Position numbers and translations under genes: made by a program. A stretch of DNA of 33,237 nucleotides from Seison nebaliae. Taxonomy: Eukaryota > Rotifera > Pararotatoria > Seisonacea > Seisonidae. Shown in pieces: positions 21,282 through 30,909 of the stretch. Under the pieces are notes generated by a model. The model did not search any database, had not been told where the DNA came from, and was given only the letters and a program-made list of their open reading frames with translations. Location: positions 1 to 33,237 of the forward strand of contig JALJEE010003053.1 in the NCBI GenBank assembly GCA_023231475.1. Direction: 5' to 3'. The first letter of the stretch is position 1. Each line of letters starts with the position of its first letter.

Positions 21282-21413
21282 ATGATGAAAAGATGGACTT
21301 TCGTTAATTCCGATAAGAAGGCGACGGATGAGAGAATGCAAGAAAAGGAACCGTTTATTCCAATGACAAATTCCACTAAAGAAATGACCTCAAAAGGAGA
21401 TGTACAAAAATAA
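21282..21413 (+). CDS. Small open reading frame, 43 residues (tentative)
   Basis: A short ATG-to-TAA frame encodes a hydrophilic peptide beginning MMKRWTFVNSDKK and containing EKEPFIPMTNSTKEM. It lies head-to-head with LIAS (160 bp between start codons). Its composition is more coding-like than the surrounding sequence, and no stop interrupts it. I do not recognise it. It could be a first exon, a small protein, or chance. Confidence 0.25.
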   Translation: MMKRWTFVNSDKKATDERMQEKEPFIPMTNSTKEMTSKGDVQK

Positions 21414-21771
21414 TGAAAATTGTTTAGTGGATGTGAATGGATATGATTTTAACACCTTATTTACATTAAATATTGTTTACTCAAAATAATAATCATAATA
21501 TCCATTCGTATGATGTACATATATTTTTTTAATTATCTGATTATTCATTTGATGAATTTCTAATATTTTTTTCCTTGAAAACCATCAACCGTTTCATTTT
21601 ATGGTAAATCATTTCGATTAATGAAATCAAATGACAATAATAAAATTCTTTTCTTCTCTCTCTTTATCTTTTGGTTGTTAAAGAAAAAGAAAAAATTTTC
21701 GAATTTCTCTACATTTCTTCGATCGAAGAAAACTTTGCTTAGAATTTTGGAGAAATCATTCAGGGAAGACA

Positions 21772-23791
21772 ATGATTACGGAATTGTTGATCTTAATCTT
21801 AACTCTTCTTGTCATTTATCATTTGAAGTTATCATGAGAATTGTTCTGCTAATTAATTATCTTCTCATAAAAATCTCATAGTTATTATTGGCAAAGAAAA
21901 AATAGACTTACATCTTTTGGTGTACCAATTGCTGATGACCATTCATTTTTTCTAGGTCACGGTATTGAAATCTTAAAGGTTTTCCTTTATTTTATGTAAT
22001 CCTTCAATTACTTTCCTCAGACTGATCTAACTATCTTCGTTGAGAAGTATACAAAGAAATTGGGCGATGTCTGGACGTTTATCTCTTAATAAATTAAAAA
22101 ATTATTATTCGCTTTCAGATTCGCATTTGGTTCATATAACTTTATAATTCTTTCAAATCCTGATGCAATTAAGAAAGTTTATATTGAGAGATCGACTGAA
22201 TTCAATGCGAGACCAGTTCAATTCATTTCGAAATAATCTTTCTTCTTTACCACTCATAACAGAATCATCCAAATGGCACACACGAAGGAGAACAAAGTCT
22301 TTTTCATAGTTTTGGGAAACGGTGGAAAGATCAACGAAAGTTATTGGGACCAGCATTCACTGCGAAGAAAATGCGAAAGTTAAATAATGATATGATTCAT
22401 TCAATTTTTGGTTGTATTGATGCCATTGAAAATAAGACCAAAGACGGAATGGAAATTGATATTTTTAAGTTAAATTAAAAAAGAATTTTAGTAAAATATA
22501 TTGAAATTTTTCGAAGATTTTTTAAGTGTATGACGTTGGAAGTAATAGAAACATGTGGATTCGGTCTGAAAGTTGATTATCAGAAATCAAATGATAAAAA
22601 TTTATTTAAAGTTTTATTTTAATTGAGAAATGTGAATTCTTTAAATTTTTCTTTAGCAACTTGATAATTTTTTTGGAAATTATCATTTCCTCCAATTGAT
22701 ATTACGTTACCTCACTTATGAAATATTTGTATATCCTTTTCTTATTTGAATTCTCCATAGATTTTACCACATTAGCATTTTACTTTTTCAACGATATCGT
22801 TTCTACGTTGAAACTATCTTGGATAATGACTGCTTTCACTGCTAGAGATATATTAAAGAAGAGAATTGGTGAAATGTATCGAGCAACATTAAAGATGGAC
22901 GTTCCTTCATTTATTTCCAATTTAATTCTTTATCATTTATTTAGTTGGAACAAAGTGATCAGAAGAATTTACTAACCATCATCTTATCTACACAAACAGA
23001 TAATAAACAATTATTAACGGAGAAAGCAGTCGTTGAAAATCTTTTCTTGTTCTTTGTTGCCGGTTATGAAACGACATCTACCGCATTATCTTATGCGGTT
23101 CATTGTTTAGCGTCAAACCCAAATGTCCAAAAGAAATTAAGAAACGAATTGCTCTTATTTATTGAAGAGCACAATGAAACAATGGGAGATAAAGAAGAAG
23201 ACGAAAAAGTTCATATTTTTAATTTATACATCGTTCGAATTGATGAAATTCATAGTTTCAATTCAATTTCGATAACATCAATGAAGTTGAATATTTAGAA
23301 GCATTTACAAAAGAGGTCCTCCGATTCCGTCCAGTAGCACCATGGTTTTTTTTCTTGATTTCCTTCAACTTATCTTCAACAATTTTCATAGGGTTTTATC
23401 ACGAAGACCTTTGAAAGAGACAGAAATTGATGTTGGCAACGGGGAAATGGTAAAGGTGTTTAAAGATACTTTAGTCATGGCTAATATTCCAAATTTACAT
23501 TTCAATTCTGACCTATGGCCGACAGAGGATCCATTGAAATTCGTTCCCGAAAGACATCTTCAAGATATTAAACGCCATCCAATGGCTTATGTACCATTCG
23601 GTATTGGTCCGCGGGAATGTATTGGGAAGCGTTTTGCTCTTATGGAATTGAAATTGACTTTAGCTTATCTTGTGAGTAAATTCGAATTAACGCCAGGAAA
23701 AAAATTCGAATTCGATCTTAAAATTAAACAAGGAATAACAAATGTGCCGAAAAATGGAGTATATGTTAATGTTCGACGCATAGTAGAATGA
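21772..23791 (+). CDS. Cytochrome P450, CYP3-clan-like, 11 exons (copy A)
   Basis: Exons 21772-21827, 21882-21978, 22021-22076, 22119-22215, 22263-22468, 22517-22610, 22657-22705, 22761-22900, 22945-23208, 23256-23344 and 23392-23791 give 515 residues; all ten introns (42-55 nt) begin GTT. A membrane anchor starts at ITELLILILTLLVIYHL. The C-helix KRWKDQRKLLGPAF, I-helix AGYETTS, K-helix EVLR (ExxR), FVPERH and the heme loop FGIGPRECIG with ligand Cys459 are intact, so it should be an active ER monooxygenase. PRECIGKRFALMELKL is typical of the CYP3 clan. The substrate cannot be deduced. The first seven exon lengths match copy B at 26467-28484 exactly. Confidence 0.92.
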
Positions 23792-24039
23792 ATTGTTCGA
23801 GAATAAATTAAAATGTTAATTGATTCCACATAACAATTACAATTGTTAGATAAATATGATAACCAATTTACTATTTATTCATCCTTTCATTTCTTATTGT
23901 CTTAATGATAAATTTAATTTCAAGACAAACAATAAACTTCTTTTCAAATATTTATCCTTTGCGTTAAAAATTGTAATGGTAATTTTTCATCGTTTATAAC
24001 CAGATTTATATTAATTATCATAAAAATTATTGTAAAAAA

Positions 24040-25605
24040 TTATAAATTTTTATTATTCAAATATTTTTCAATAATTCTTTTCATTTTTTCATTATTTAAT
24101 CGATAATTGTTTTTAGATTGACATTGTGAAAAGAAGAACGATTTCATTCGATCTGCCTTTTTCGAACCTTTCAACTTCCTCTGTCTATATTGGGCAATTG
24201 CTTTCGGTTCATTTTCGAGGAATGTTTTAATGATTTCTTCCAAATGATTACGATCTTCAATTAAATTAAGTTCATTTTTGATGATTTCTTTTCTTAAAAT
24301 ATTTTCATAATTCTTCACCGTACAATCATGATGGTCAATTTGAATTTTCTTTTGAATTACAGGTATTGATTCAAATTGAATAAATTTCTCCTCCAAAAAC
24401 TTACCGAGCGATGTTATGTGAATTTGTGATAATTTTAATTCATTCTCTTTCTCGAACAGTAAATGAAGATAAAGTATTCTCTCTAAATATTTTGGTTCAT
24501 TTTTAACATTCAATTCCATTAAAAGTTTCCGATAAATCTGAACAATATTCAACTGGGAATTAAATTTCTCTAACAAATGAAACGATGTAATTTCATAAGG
24601 TTTTCCCATCAAAATTTGATATCGATCCACACGACGTTTTCCTTTGACCATCATAAAAATTCGTCTAATATTCTCCTCGTCTATCAAAAGCGAAGGTAAA
24701 TTGAATTCGGGACAATATCTGTAGTCTAGTTCATCTTCTTTCATTCTCTGAAATTTGGTTGATCGAAGAGAATGATTATATTTTCTAGTTTCTTCTTTTG
24801 ACGGTAAATTTCCATTGCGTTGTCGTTCAATTTCATAATTCGCTGCAATTTTTAAATGTTTCAATGAATTCATATTCTTTATTTCGACCCGATGACTTTT
24901 CACCAATCTCTTATTGAAAGAAGATAAATCGGATTCATTTATTCTTCCCTCAATATCATCAACATGACGATGAAGACTGATGTTGACATCGAATCGTAAC
25001 TCTCCCAATTCCATTCGACATTCACAAAGATTCCACTCTCGCAAATATTTTATCAATTCATCAATAAAACTAACACAGTTGTGGATAGAATAGAAACAAG
25101 GTTTCGTTATTAATTCCACCAAACCAACTCCACTTCGATTATAATCGATTAATTTCAAATCATTTGCAATTTCTATAGATTTTCCACTATCATGTTCCAA
25201 TTGTAATCTTTCGAATTGAGCAGTTTCCATCGATAAACCGTTCGAACATTCATTTTGATCACTCAATTTCACTGGATATGTCAAATAACCATCTTCTCCT
25301 AGTGGAAGACGATGTTGAGTTATCTGGTAACCATTTGGGAGATCTGGATACAAATAATGTTTCCTGTCAAAATGAGAAATTTGGTTTATGTTGAAATTGA
25401 GCAGAACACCAAGTTTGAGAGCAGATTCTATAAAATTCTCGTTCAGTTGAGGTAGAGTTCCAGGAATACCAAGGTCCCACAAATTCGCATTTGAGTTCGC
25501 TTCTAAGTTTCTGTGAACTATTCGTTTGCCTCGGGAGAATAATTTGCGTAAACTGTTCAATTGAATATGAATTTCCAGTCCAATTACAGGAACTAATTTT
25601 CTCAT
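24040..25605 (-). CDS. GATB: Mitochondrial glutamyl-tRNA(Gln) amidotransferase subunit B, intronless
   Basis: This 521-residue protein is the tRNA-binding subunit of GatCAB, which converts misacylated Glu-tRNA(Gln) to Gln-tRNA(Gln) in mitochondria. Motifs run in order: VIGLEIHIQLNSLRKLFS at the start, DLGIPGTLPQLN, HFDRKHYLYPDLPNGYQITQ, DYNRSGVGLVELITKP, LGELRFDVNISLHR, VEIKNMNSLKHLKIA, and ELDYRYCPEFNLPSLLI. The cradle domain is well conserved. The C-terminal YqeY-like tail (about residues 430-521) is weaker but ends with NYRLNNEKMKRIIEKYL. Length is near animal GATB (about 550). The protein begins almost directly at the core fold, so a mitochondrial presequence is short or absent. It lies between two inverted P450 genes and has no introns. 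Confidence 0.95.
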   Translation of the reverse strand: MRKLVPVIGLEIHIQLNSLRKLFSRGKRIVHRNLEANSNANLWDLGIPGTLPQLNENFIESALKLGVLLNFNINQISHFDRKHYLYPDLPNGYQITQHRLPLGEDGYLTYPVKLSDQNECSNGLSMETAQFERLQLEHDSGKSIEIANDLKLIDYNRSGVGLVELITKPCFYSIHNCVSFIDELIKYLREWNLCECRMELGELRFDVNISLHRHVDDIEGRINESDLSSFNKRLVKSHRVEIKNMNSLKHLKIAANYEIERQRNGNLPSKEETRKYNHSLRSTKFQRMKEDELDYRYCPEFNLPSLLIDEENIRRIFMMVKGKRRVDRYQILMGKPYEITSFHLLEKFNSQLNIVQIYRKLLMELNVKNEPKYLERILYLHLLFEKENELKLSQIHITSLGKFLEEKFIQFESIPVIQKKIQIDHHDCTVKNYENILRKEIIKNELNLIEDRNHLEEIIKTFLENEPKAIAQYRQRKLKGSKKADRMKSFFFSQCQSKNNYRLNNEKMKRIIEKYLNNKNL

Positions 25606-25689
25606 TGATGATACGTTGTTAGTCCATGACCCAGATGGAAATTACAATTAAGCTGTCCATTTAAAAAATATTATTTATTATTTTTTATT

Positions 25690-26105
25690 GATTAAAATTC
25701 TCGTCGGGATAAAGTAGAAAAAAATATAAAAAAAATTTCGATCCTCGTCAGGATAAAGTAAGGATAACCGTTGATATGTTAGTTTTAGTTGGCGGAGAGA
25801 ACGATCTAAAGTCACCATGTCGTCTGCGTAACGTGGAAACGAATTGCTTCCTTTGTGAATGTCACACGATTCGTTCAGATCACGAAGAACTTCATGGATG
25901 ACTAGCCCAAAGAACCAGGGACCGAGAATAGTACCTTGACGAACACCGAAATTGATAGAAAAAATTTGACTGAGTTGATCGCCAACGATGCACGATGAAG
26001 AAGAGGCTGAAAACAGCCTTCCAACAAAGACGAATTAATGAAATTGGTAAAATTCGAAATGAGAGACGGTAACGCATGCTGAACCAGTTTGATGCAATAT
26101 TCCAT
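25690..26105 (-). mobile_element. LINE-type reverse transcriptase fragment, broken
   Basis: On the minus strand the frame reads GVRQGTILGPWFFGLVIHEV and then NSFPRYADDMVTLDRS, the GxxQGxxLGP and YADD blocks of a reverse transcriptase palm domain. YADD and the QGxxLGP spelling fit a non-LTR retrotransposon. Only about 400 bp survives, with several frame changes, and no endonuclease or 3' end could be identified. Two near-copies of TCGTC(G/A)GGATAAAGTA lie at about 25700 and 25745. It sits between GATB and P450 copy B. Confidence 0.6.
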
Positions 26106-26466
26106 TTTAAAATTTAGATCGTTCCGACAATTTATTCATATACACTACTGGTGAATACTGTAACGATCAATACTAATAACAGATTTAGGATAAATTTAGG
26201 ATAATCCTTTAACACCACTCCAACAACAATTAAAATTTCAGATGGATGATGACACCTGATAATTCAATATATATCAAGATAATTATATTCCACTATTGAC
26301 CTTGATTATAAATATTAAAACTTTTCTATTGAACGAAATAAAAATAGTACGAGAGTCAAATGATATGAAATGAAAATTTATTTTTAAATAAGGAACTTTT
26401 CTAAACTCTAAATAATTAAAAATTTTTAAATTAAAATTAATTTTACTTTTTGTGTTTAATTGTAAG

Positions 26467-28484
26467 TCATAATTTTCGTAATTTAACAAAAACACCATTA
26501 GCTGGTACATTTGTTATTCCACTTTGTACATTTAATTCTTGCTCGAAATTTTCTCCAGGTAACAGTTCATATTGACTCAACAGATAGGCTAATGTCAGTT
26601 TGAATTCCATAAGAGCGAAACGTTTTCCAATACATTCCCGAGGACCTATGCCAAAAGCTGAAAAAGCAACTGAATGTCGATCCTCATTGTCTAAATGTCT
26701 TTCTGGAATAAATTTAAGAGGATCTTCTGGACCCCAAAGTTGATTGTTGAAATGAAGACTTAATATGTTTCCTACGACAACTGTGTTTTCAGGAATGTTG
26801 ATTATTCGTTCTTCGCCAACATCCAATTGAGTTGGAACCAAATTACATCGAGAAATGACACTAAATACAGAGAAAGAAGATGATTAAATAGGTATGAAAA
26901 TTTTGGAAATCGAACGATGGAGCTATAGGACGAAATCTTAAAATCTCTTTCGTTACTGCATCCAGATATTCCAGTTGATTAATATTATCGAAATTGAAAG
27001 TTTTCTGATGGAAAGAATGATGGATAAAAAGTAGATTTTATCGTTAAACTTTATCAATTGTTGAATTAGGTTGATTATTTGCGAATTCTAAAAGTTCACT
27101 TCTCAACTTTTCTTGGATTTCTGGATAAGCAACAACGGCATGTGCTGCATACGAAAGAGCCGTCGATGTAGTCTCATAACCAGCAATAAGAAATAAAAAT
27201 AAATTTCCTACAATCGATTTTTCATTTAACATGTTTTCATTGTCATCATCTGTCGACATTATTATAGTCAACAAATTCTTTTGTGCATCTTCATCCAACT
27301 GAAAAAATTATATTGATCAATTATATCTTAAAAGATAATCGAAGAGAGAAACTTTTAATTTAGATTTCTCTAGATACACCATTTTTAATCGATCTTTTGT
27401 TAATTGTACCACATGAATACTTTTCATGAAACAAATGAGTAAAAATTTAAAATGGTTCATAATCCATCCGACCAAAGTAGAAACAGCTATTAATGGAAAT
27501 GAATTTTAAAATATAAACTTAAACTAACAAAGTATTACATCCAACAAATAATGTCGAGATGTAATCATATCGAGATCCTAAAAATATTTGAATAATGAAA
27601 TTAAAAATCATTTTGGAGCAAACTTTAAAATATTTTTCATCGTTAGAATTCTGGTACTCAGATTTCAAACCAAATCCGCAAGTTTCAATTGCTTCTAATG
27701 TCATACGTTTGAAACATCTGAAAATTTTGTTTCAATTTTAAATTTAACTTTCTAAAATAAACCGAAATATGTCAATTTGACGATTCCCATTCGTTTTCCT
27801 ATCTAATACATCGATGCAATTAAATATTGCCATTATCATTTCATCATTCAATTTCCTCATTTTCTTCGCGGTAAATGCACGTCCCAATAATTTCCTTAAA
27901 TCTTTCCATCTTTTCCCGTGACTGTTAAATAAATGTCGTTCTTCTTGAGGAATTTGAACCACAAATTCCTACAAAACAAAGAGTGCATGAATTATAACAA
28001 GAATAATCAAACTGGTCTCGCGTTGAATTCGGTAGATCTTTCAATGAAACATTTTCGAATTGCATCCGGATCCGAAAGAACTACAAAATTATGAATTCCA
28101 CTCGAATAACTGAAAAAATTTCATGAACAAATTAAAATAATAAAGGTAACGTCCAAGCATTTCCTAGTAATTTAGTATACTTTTTAACGAAATTATCGTA
28201 ATTCAACTATTTGAAAAAATTGAACAACGATGAAATCGAAAATGAGTCGTAATGCATGAACATGAGTTCAAATTAAAGAAAAAACTTTTTTTATCTCTTG
28301 ACTGTTTCCAAAAATTAAAGAAGTATTTTCCGGAAAAGAAAGTTTGATGGATTTGAGTAAATTTCTTCTTTTAACATACTGACTAAACTCAGGTCGAAAC
28401 TAAAAAATTAATCAATATAAAAATAAACTTTATATGCAATATGCACAATATGACAATGAAAGATAAAAGTATAGCAGAAATCAT
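26467..28484 (-). CDS. Cytochrome P450, CYP3-clan-like, 11 exons (copy B)
   Basis: Exons 28429-28484, 28286-28382, 28151-28206, 28013-28109, 27763-27968, 27624-27717, 27529-27577, 27353-27486, 27050-27298, 26916-27004 and 26467-26860 give 506 residues. Introns are 41-79 nt, all with GTT donors. The anchor begins ISAILLSFIVILCILHI. The C-helix KRWKDLRKLLGRAF, I-helix AGYETTS, K-helix EILR (ExxR), FIPERH and heme loop FGIGPRECIG (ligand Cys452) are intact. Exons 1-7 have the same lengths as copy A (56, 97, 56, 97, 206, 94 and 49 nt), and all intron positions and phases agree, so the two are paralogues from one duplication. Protein divergence is substantial, so the duplication is not recent. Substrate unknown. 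Confidence 0.92.
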
Positions 28485-29420
28485 CCCTTCTTTGCAACTA
28501 ATATTTATTTTTATTCTAATTTTAATTGAGTTACACTGAATTTAGTTTAATGTTTAATAATGTAAAAGTTTGTTATTACTAATCAACTATAGTTGATAAT
28601 ACGAATTATATATTATATTAAATATATTTAATAAGGTATGATTAATAATAATTTGAGTATTTATTAGGTTAATTGCTTCGTCATTTTATCATTATGTTTT
28701 TGTCATAACAAATATTTGATGGAATTTCAATCTCATATAATGTGATTTTGAAACTAAATATTTTCCAAACTTTCGTCCTGAATAATTCAATTATTATTTT
28801 TTTTTTTTCTTCATATTCGACCTTGAGTAATAACATAATCTGAAGAATAATTCATTTTTTCAAATGCTTATAACTTCCTTTAAAGAGTATTACATATGTA
28901 TATGCGTAAAGAAGTACACAGTTAGAAATGACTCTAGGAACGTATTTCCCACTTTTTTTCTCTTCTTAACTTACATTTTATGTTATATATAAAGAAATAG
29001 GACTTATTTTACTTGCGTCGAATTTCATAGATTATTTTTATCTCGACGACTTTTTCCCGATACAATGGGAGGATAAAAGACTAGTGTCCACCGAAATTTT
29101 GAGTGACTTCCTCTTTGAAAATGAGAAACAGGGTGAATTCCCCCATAAGGTGAATACAGCTCCGAAATTCCTGTAAAACCTGGATGTTAAATGTTTCGCT
29201 AACATCTAAAAGAAGCGATTCAATATCTTGGGATATTTCTCTTTTTATTTTTTGGTTGAAATTCCCAACAATGGGTTAAGGTACGCTGCCGCACAAAGCG
29301 TCTTATTACACAAATATTACACAATCTATTTTCAATGTTCCTTACTTAAAAATGTTCATCATCGTTGCAAATATTTCTCGATTGAATTGAAGATCAACTT
29401 ATTCTTCACTTACTGTGGCG
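28485..29420. other. AT-rich region without a supported gene
   Basis: Very AT-rich sequence upstream of P450 copy B (about 28550-28800), then more balanced sequence. Minus-strand frames near 29000-29230 (for example SLLLDVSETFNIQVLQEF) look weakly coding-like but cannot be assigned. No intact gene is seen. Confidence 0.4.
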
Positions 29421-29498
29421 ATTTTTATGGACTAGCTGTTTCTTTGCCCAACACTAAAAAGTCCTTATCTGTATCTCTCGATCGTACATATAATAGAA
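29420..29498 (-). pseudogene. Second copy of the LLYVRSR propeller-like fragment, cut by a transposon
   Basis: On the minus strand this reads LLYVRSRDTDKDFLVLGKET, aligned to LLYVRSRHRNDLSVFEMET at the left edge of the window. Within the shared LLYVRSR the codons differ only at third positions (GTT/GTA, TCA/TCG). The similarity to the left-edge copy stops at about 29498, exactly where a hAT-like terminal sequence begins. The rest of this copy is not identifiable in the window. Confidence 0.4.
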
Positions 29499-30850
29499 CA
29501 GGAGTGGGCAAGCGTGAGTAAATGAGTCAGCTTGATGATTTCTTGCTCACGGTTGCCCGCTTATTGCTTTCAAGTAGGGTAGTATATTTCATAATTCGTT
29601 TAAAAAAGAAAGTGAATGTATGTATGTGAATTCGTAAAGAAAGAAATAAAACTGATGATAAGTGAAAAATATGGAAAGCTTTGAAGGAAAAATTATACAA
29701 AAAAACTAAACATGGAACGATATGTAAATTGTGCGATAAATTCTTAAAATCGGACAGAAAATCGAATTTAATAAGACACTATAAATTATTACATCCAATG
29801 TTCGATGGACATCAGATCGTGACGACGAATGATCAGCAAAAATTAGATCTTTCAACTTTTATATCGCAGAAAATCGCAATATCCTGTTTGCCGATCGAAT
29901 CTTCATCAAAATTGGTTAAGAAAGTTTTGACGGAGTTGGAGAAACTTTTAAATTCGAAGGAATCTTTATTCATTATAAACAATATTCATATTTCAAGACG
30001 ATCGATCATGAGGATAATGGACGATTTATCGACTGAAATAACATCGGAATTGAAACAAACTATTGCTACAGCAATATTGCAACAAACATAGGAAGAATCG
30101 GTGACATTCGATCAAATGTCCGAATTGGTTATTTTTGTTCGATTGACGGACAATAATTTGACAATAAAGTAAAATTTTTTTGGATTGGTGCCTTTAACAA
30201 ATACAACGAAAGGTATTGATGTGTTCCAAGCGGTAAAACATCTTATTGAAAAATTGTTATCGCAATAAGTAAGATAATTTCTGCAGCGACAGATAATGTT
30301 CCGGCTATGAGGGGCCTACGAAATGGTTTCTTAGGATTATTGCTGGATTACATTGCTCATGAGATATTATTCGTTCATTGAATAATTCATCAATAACTGT
30401 TAAGCACCAAATCAAATTCTATTTCCAAAGTGATATCAGTGATATGGGACATTATTTAAAAAATTAAGAATAAATCTTCATTAACAAATAGATTATTTAA
30501 AGAATTTTTATAAGAAAAGAATATTTCGGACAGTCTTCCAGATTATTGCCATGTTAGATTATTTGTTCATGTTGTTTATTTTTGGAAGAACACGTTCTTA
30601 AATTGTTCTAGACTAAAAACTAACTTGTAAGTAGATTAGAATTGTTCGATTGGAAGTTACGTGTTAGTTTTATTTCAGACATTCTACAATTATTTGCAAA
30701 GCTAAACCAAAGTTTGCAAGAGTGAAATACAATTTTATTACAATCCATGAACGAAATTACGAAATGTGTTGAAAAACTTAAAATGATGCAGTTTTGATAT
30801 CCTTTCGAATCAGTATATCAACCAGTATTCGAATTGGATCGAATTTTTCA
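29499..30850 (+). mobile_element. hAT-superfamily DNA transposon with BED zinc finger, degenerate
   Basis: The 5' end CAGGAGTGGGCAAGC (29499-29513) has the CAGxGxTGGGCAA form of many hAT terminal repeats. A transposase frame at 29681-30088 starts inside the gene and carries a BED finger (CKLC, 15 residues, HYKLLH). Downstream pieces match the hAT/GTF2IRD2-like transposase body: DQMSELVIFVRLTDNNLTIK and LTNTTKGIDVF (30110-30230), SAATDNVPAMRGLRNGFLG (about 30282-30340, the TDGAPAM block), and WKLRVSFISDILQLFAKLNQ (about 30650-30710). There is a stop after ILQQT at 30089-30091, another after LTIK, and further stops and frame changes beyond, so it is dead. The 3' terminal repeat was not found, so the right limit is approximate. 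The candidate 8-bp target duplication on the left is taatagaa. Confidence 0.75.
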
Positions 30851-30909
30851 TTTTCAGTTATTTCTGTTTTCTTCTTTCTTCGTTTAGGAATTCTTTTACT
30901 TTAAAATAT

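Noticed and set aside
22807-22845. A possible 39 nt intron in P450 copy A
   Set aside because: It would keep frame, but copy B reads through the equivalent segment, and without it the two proteins align better.
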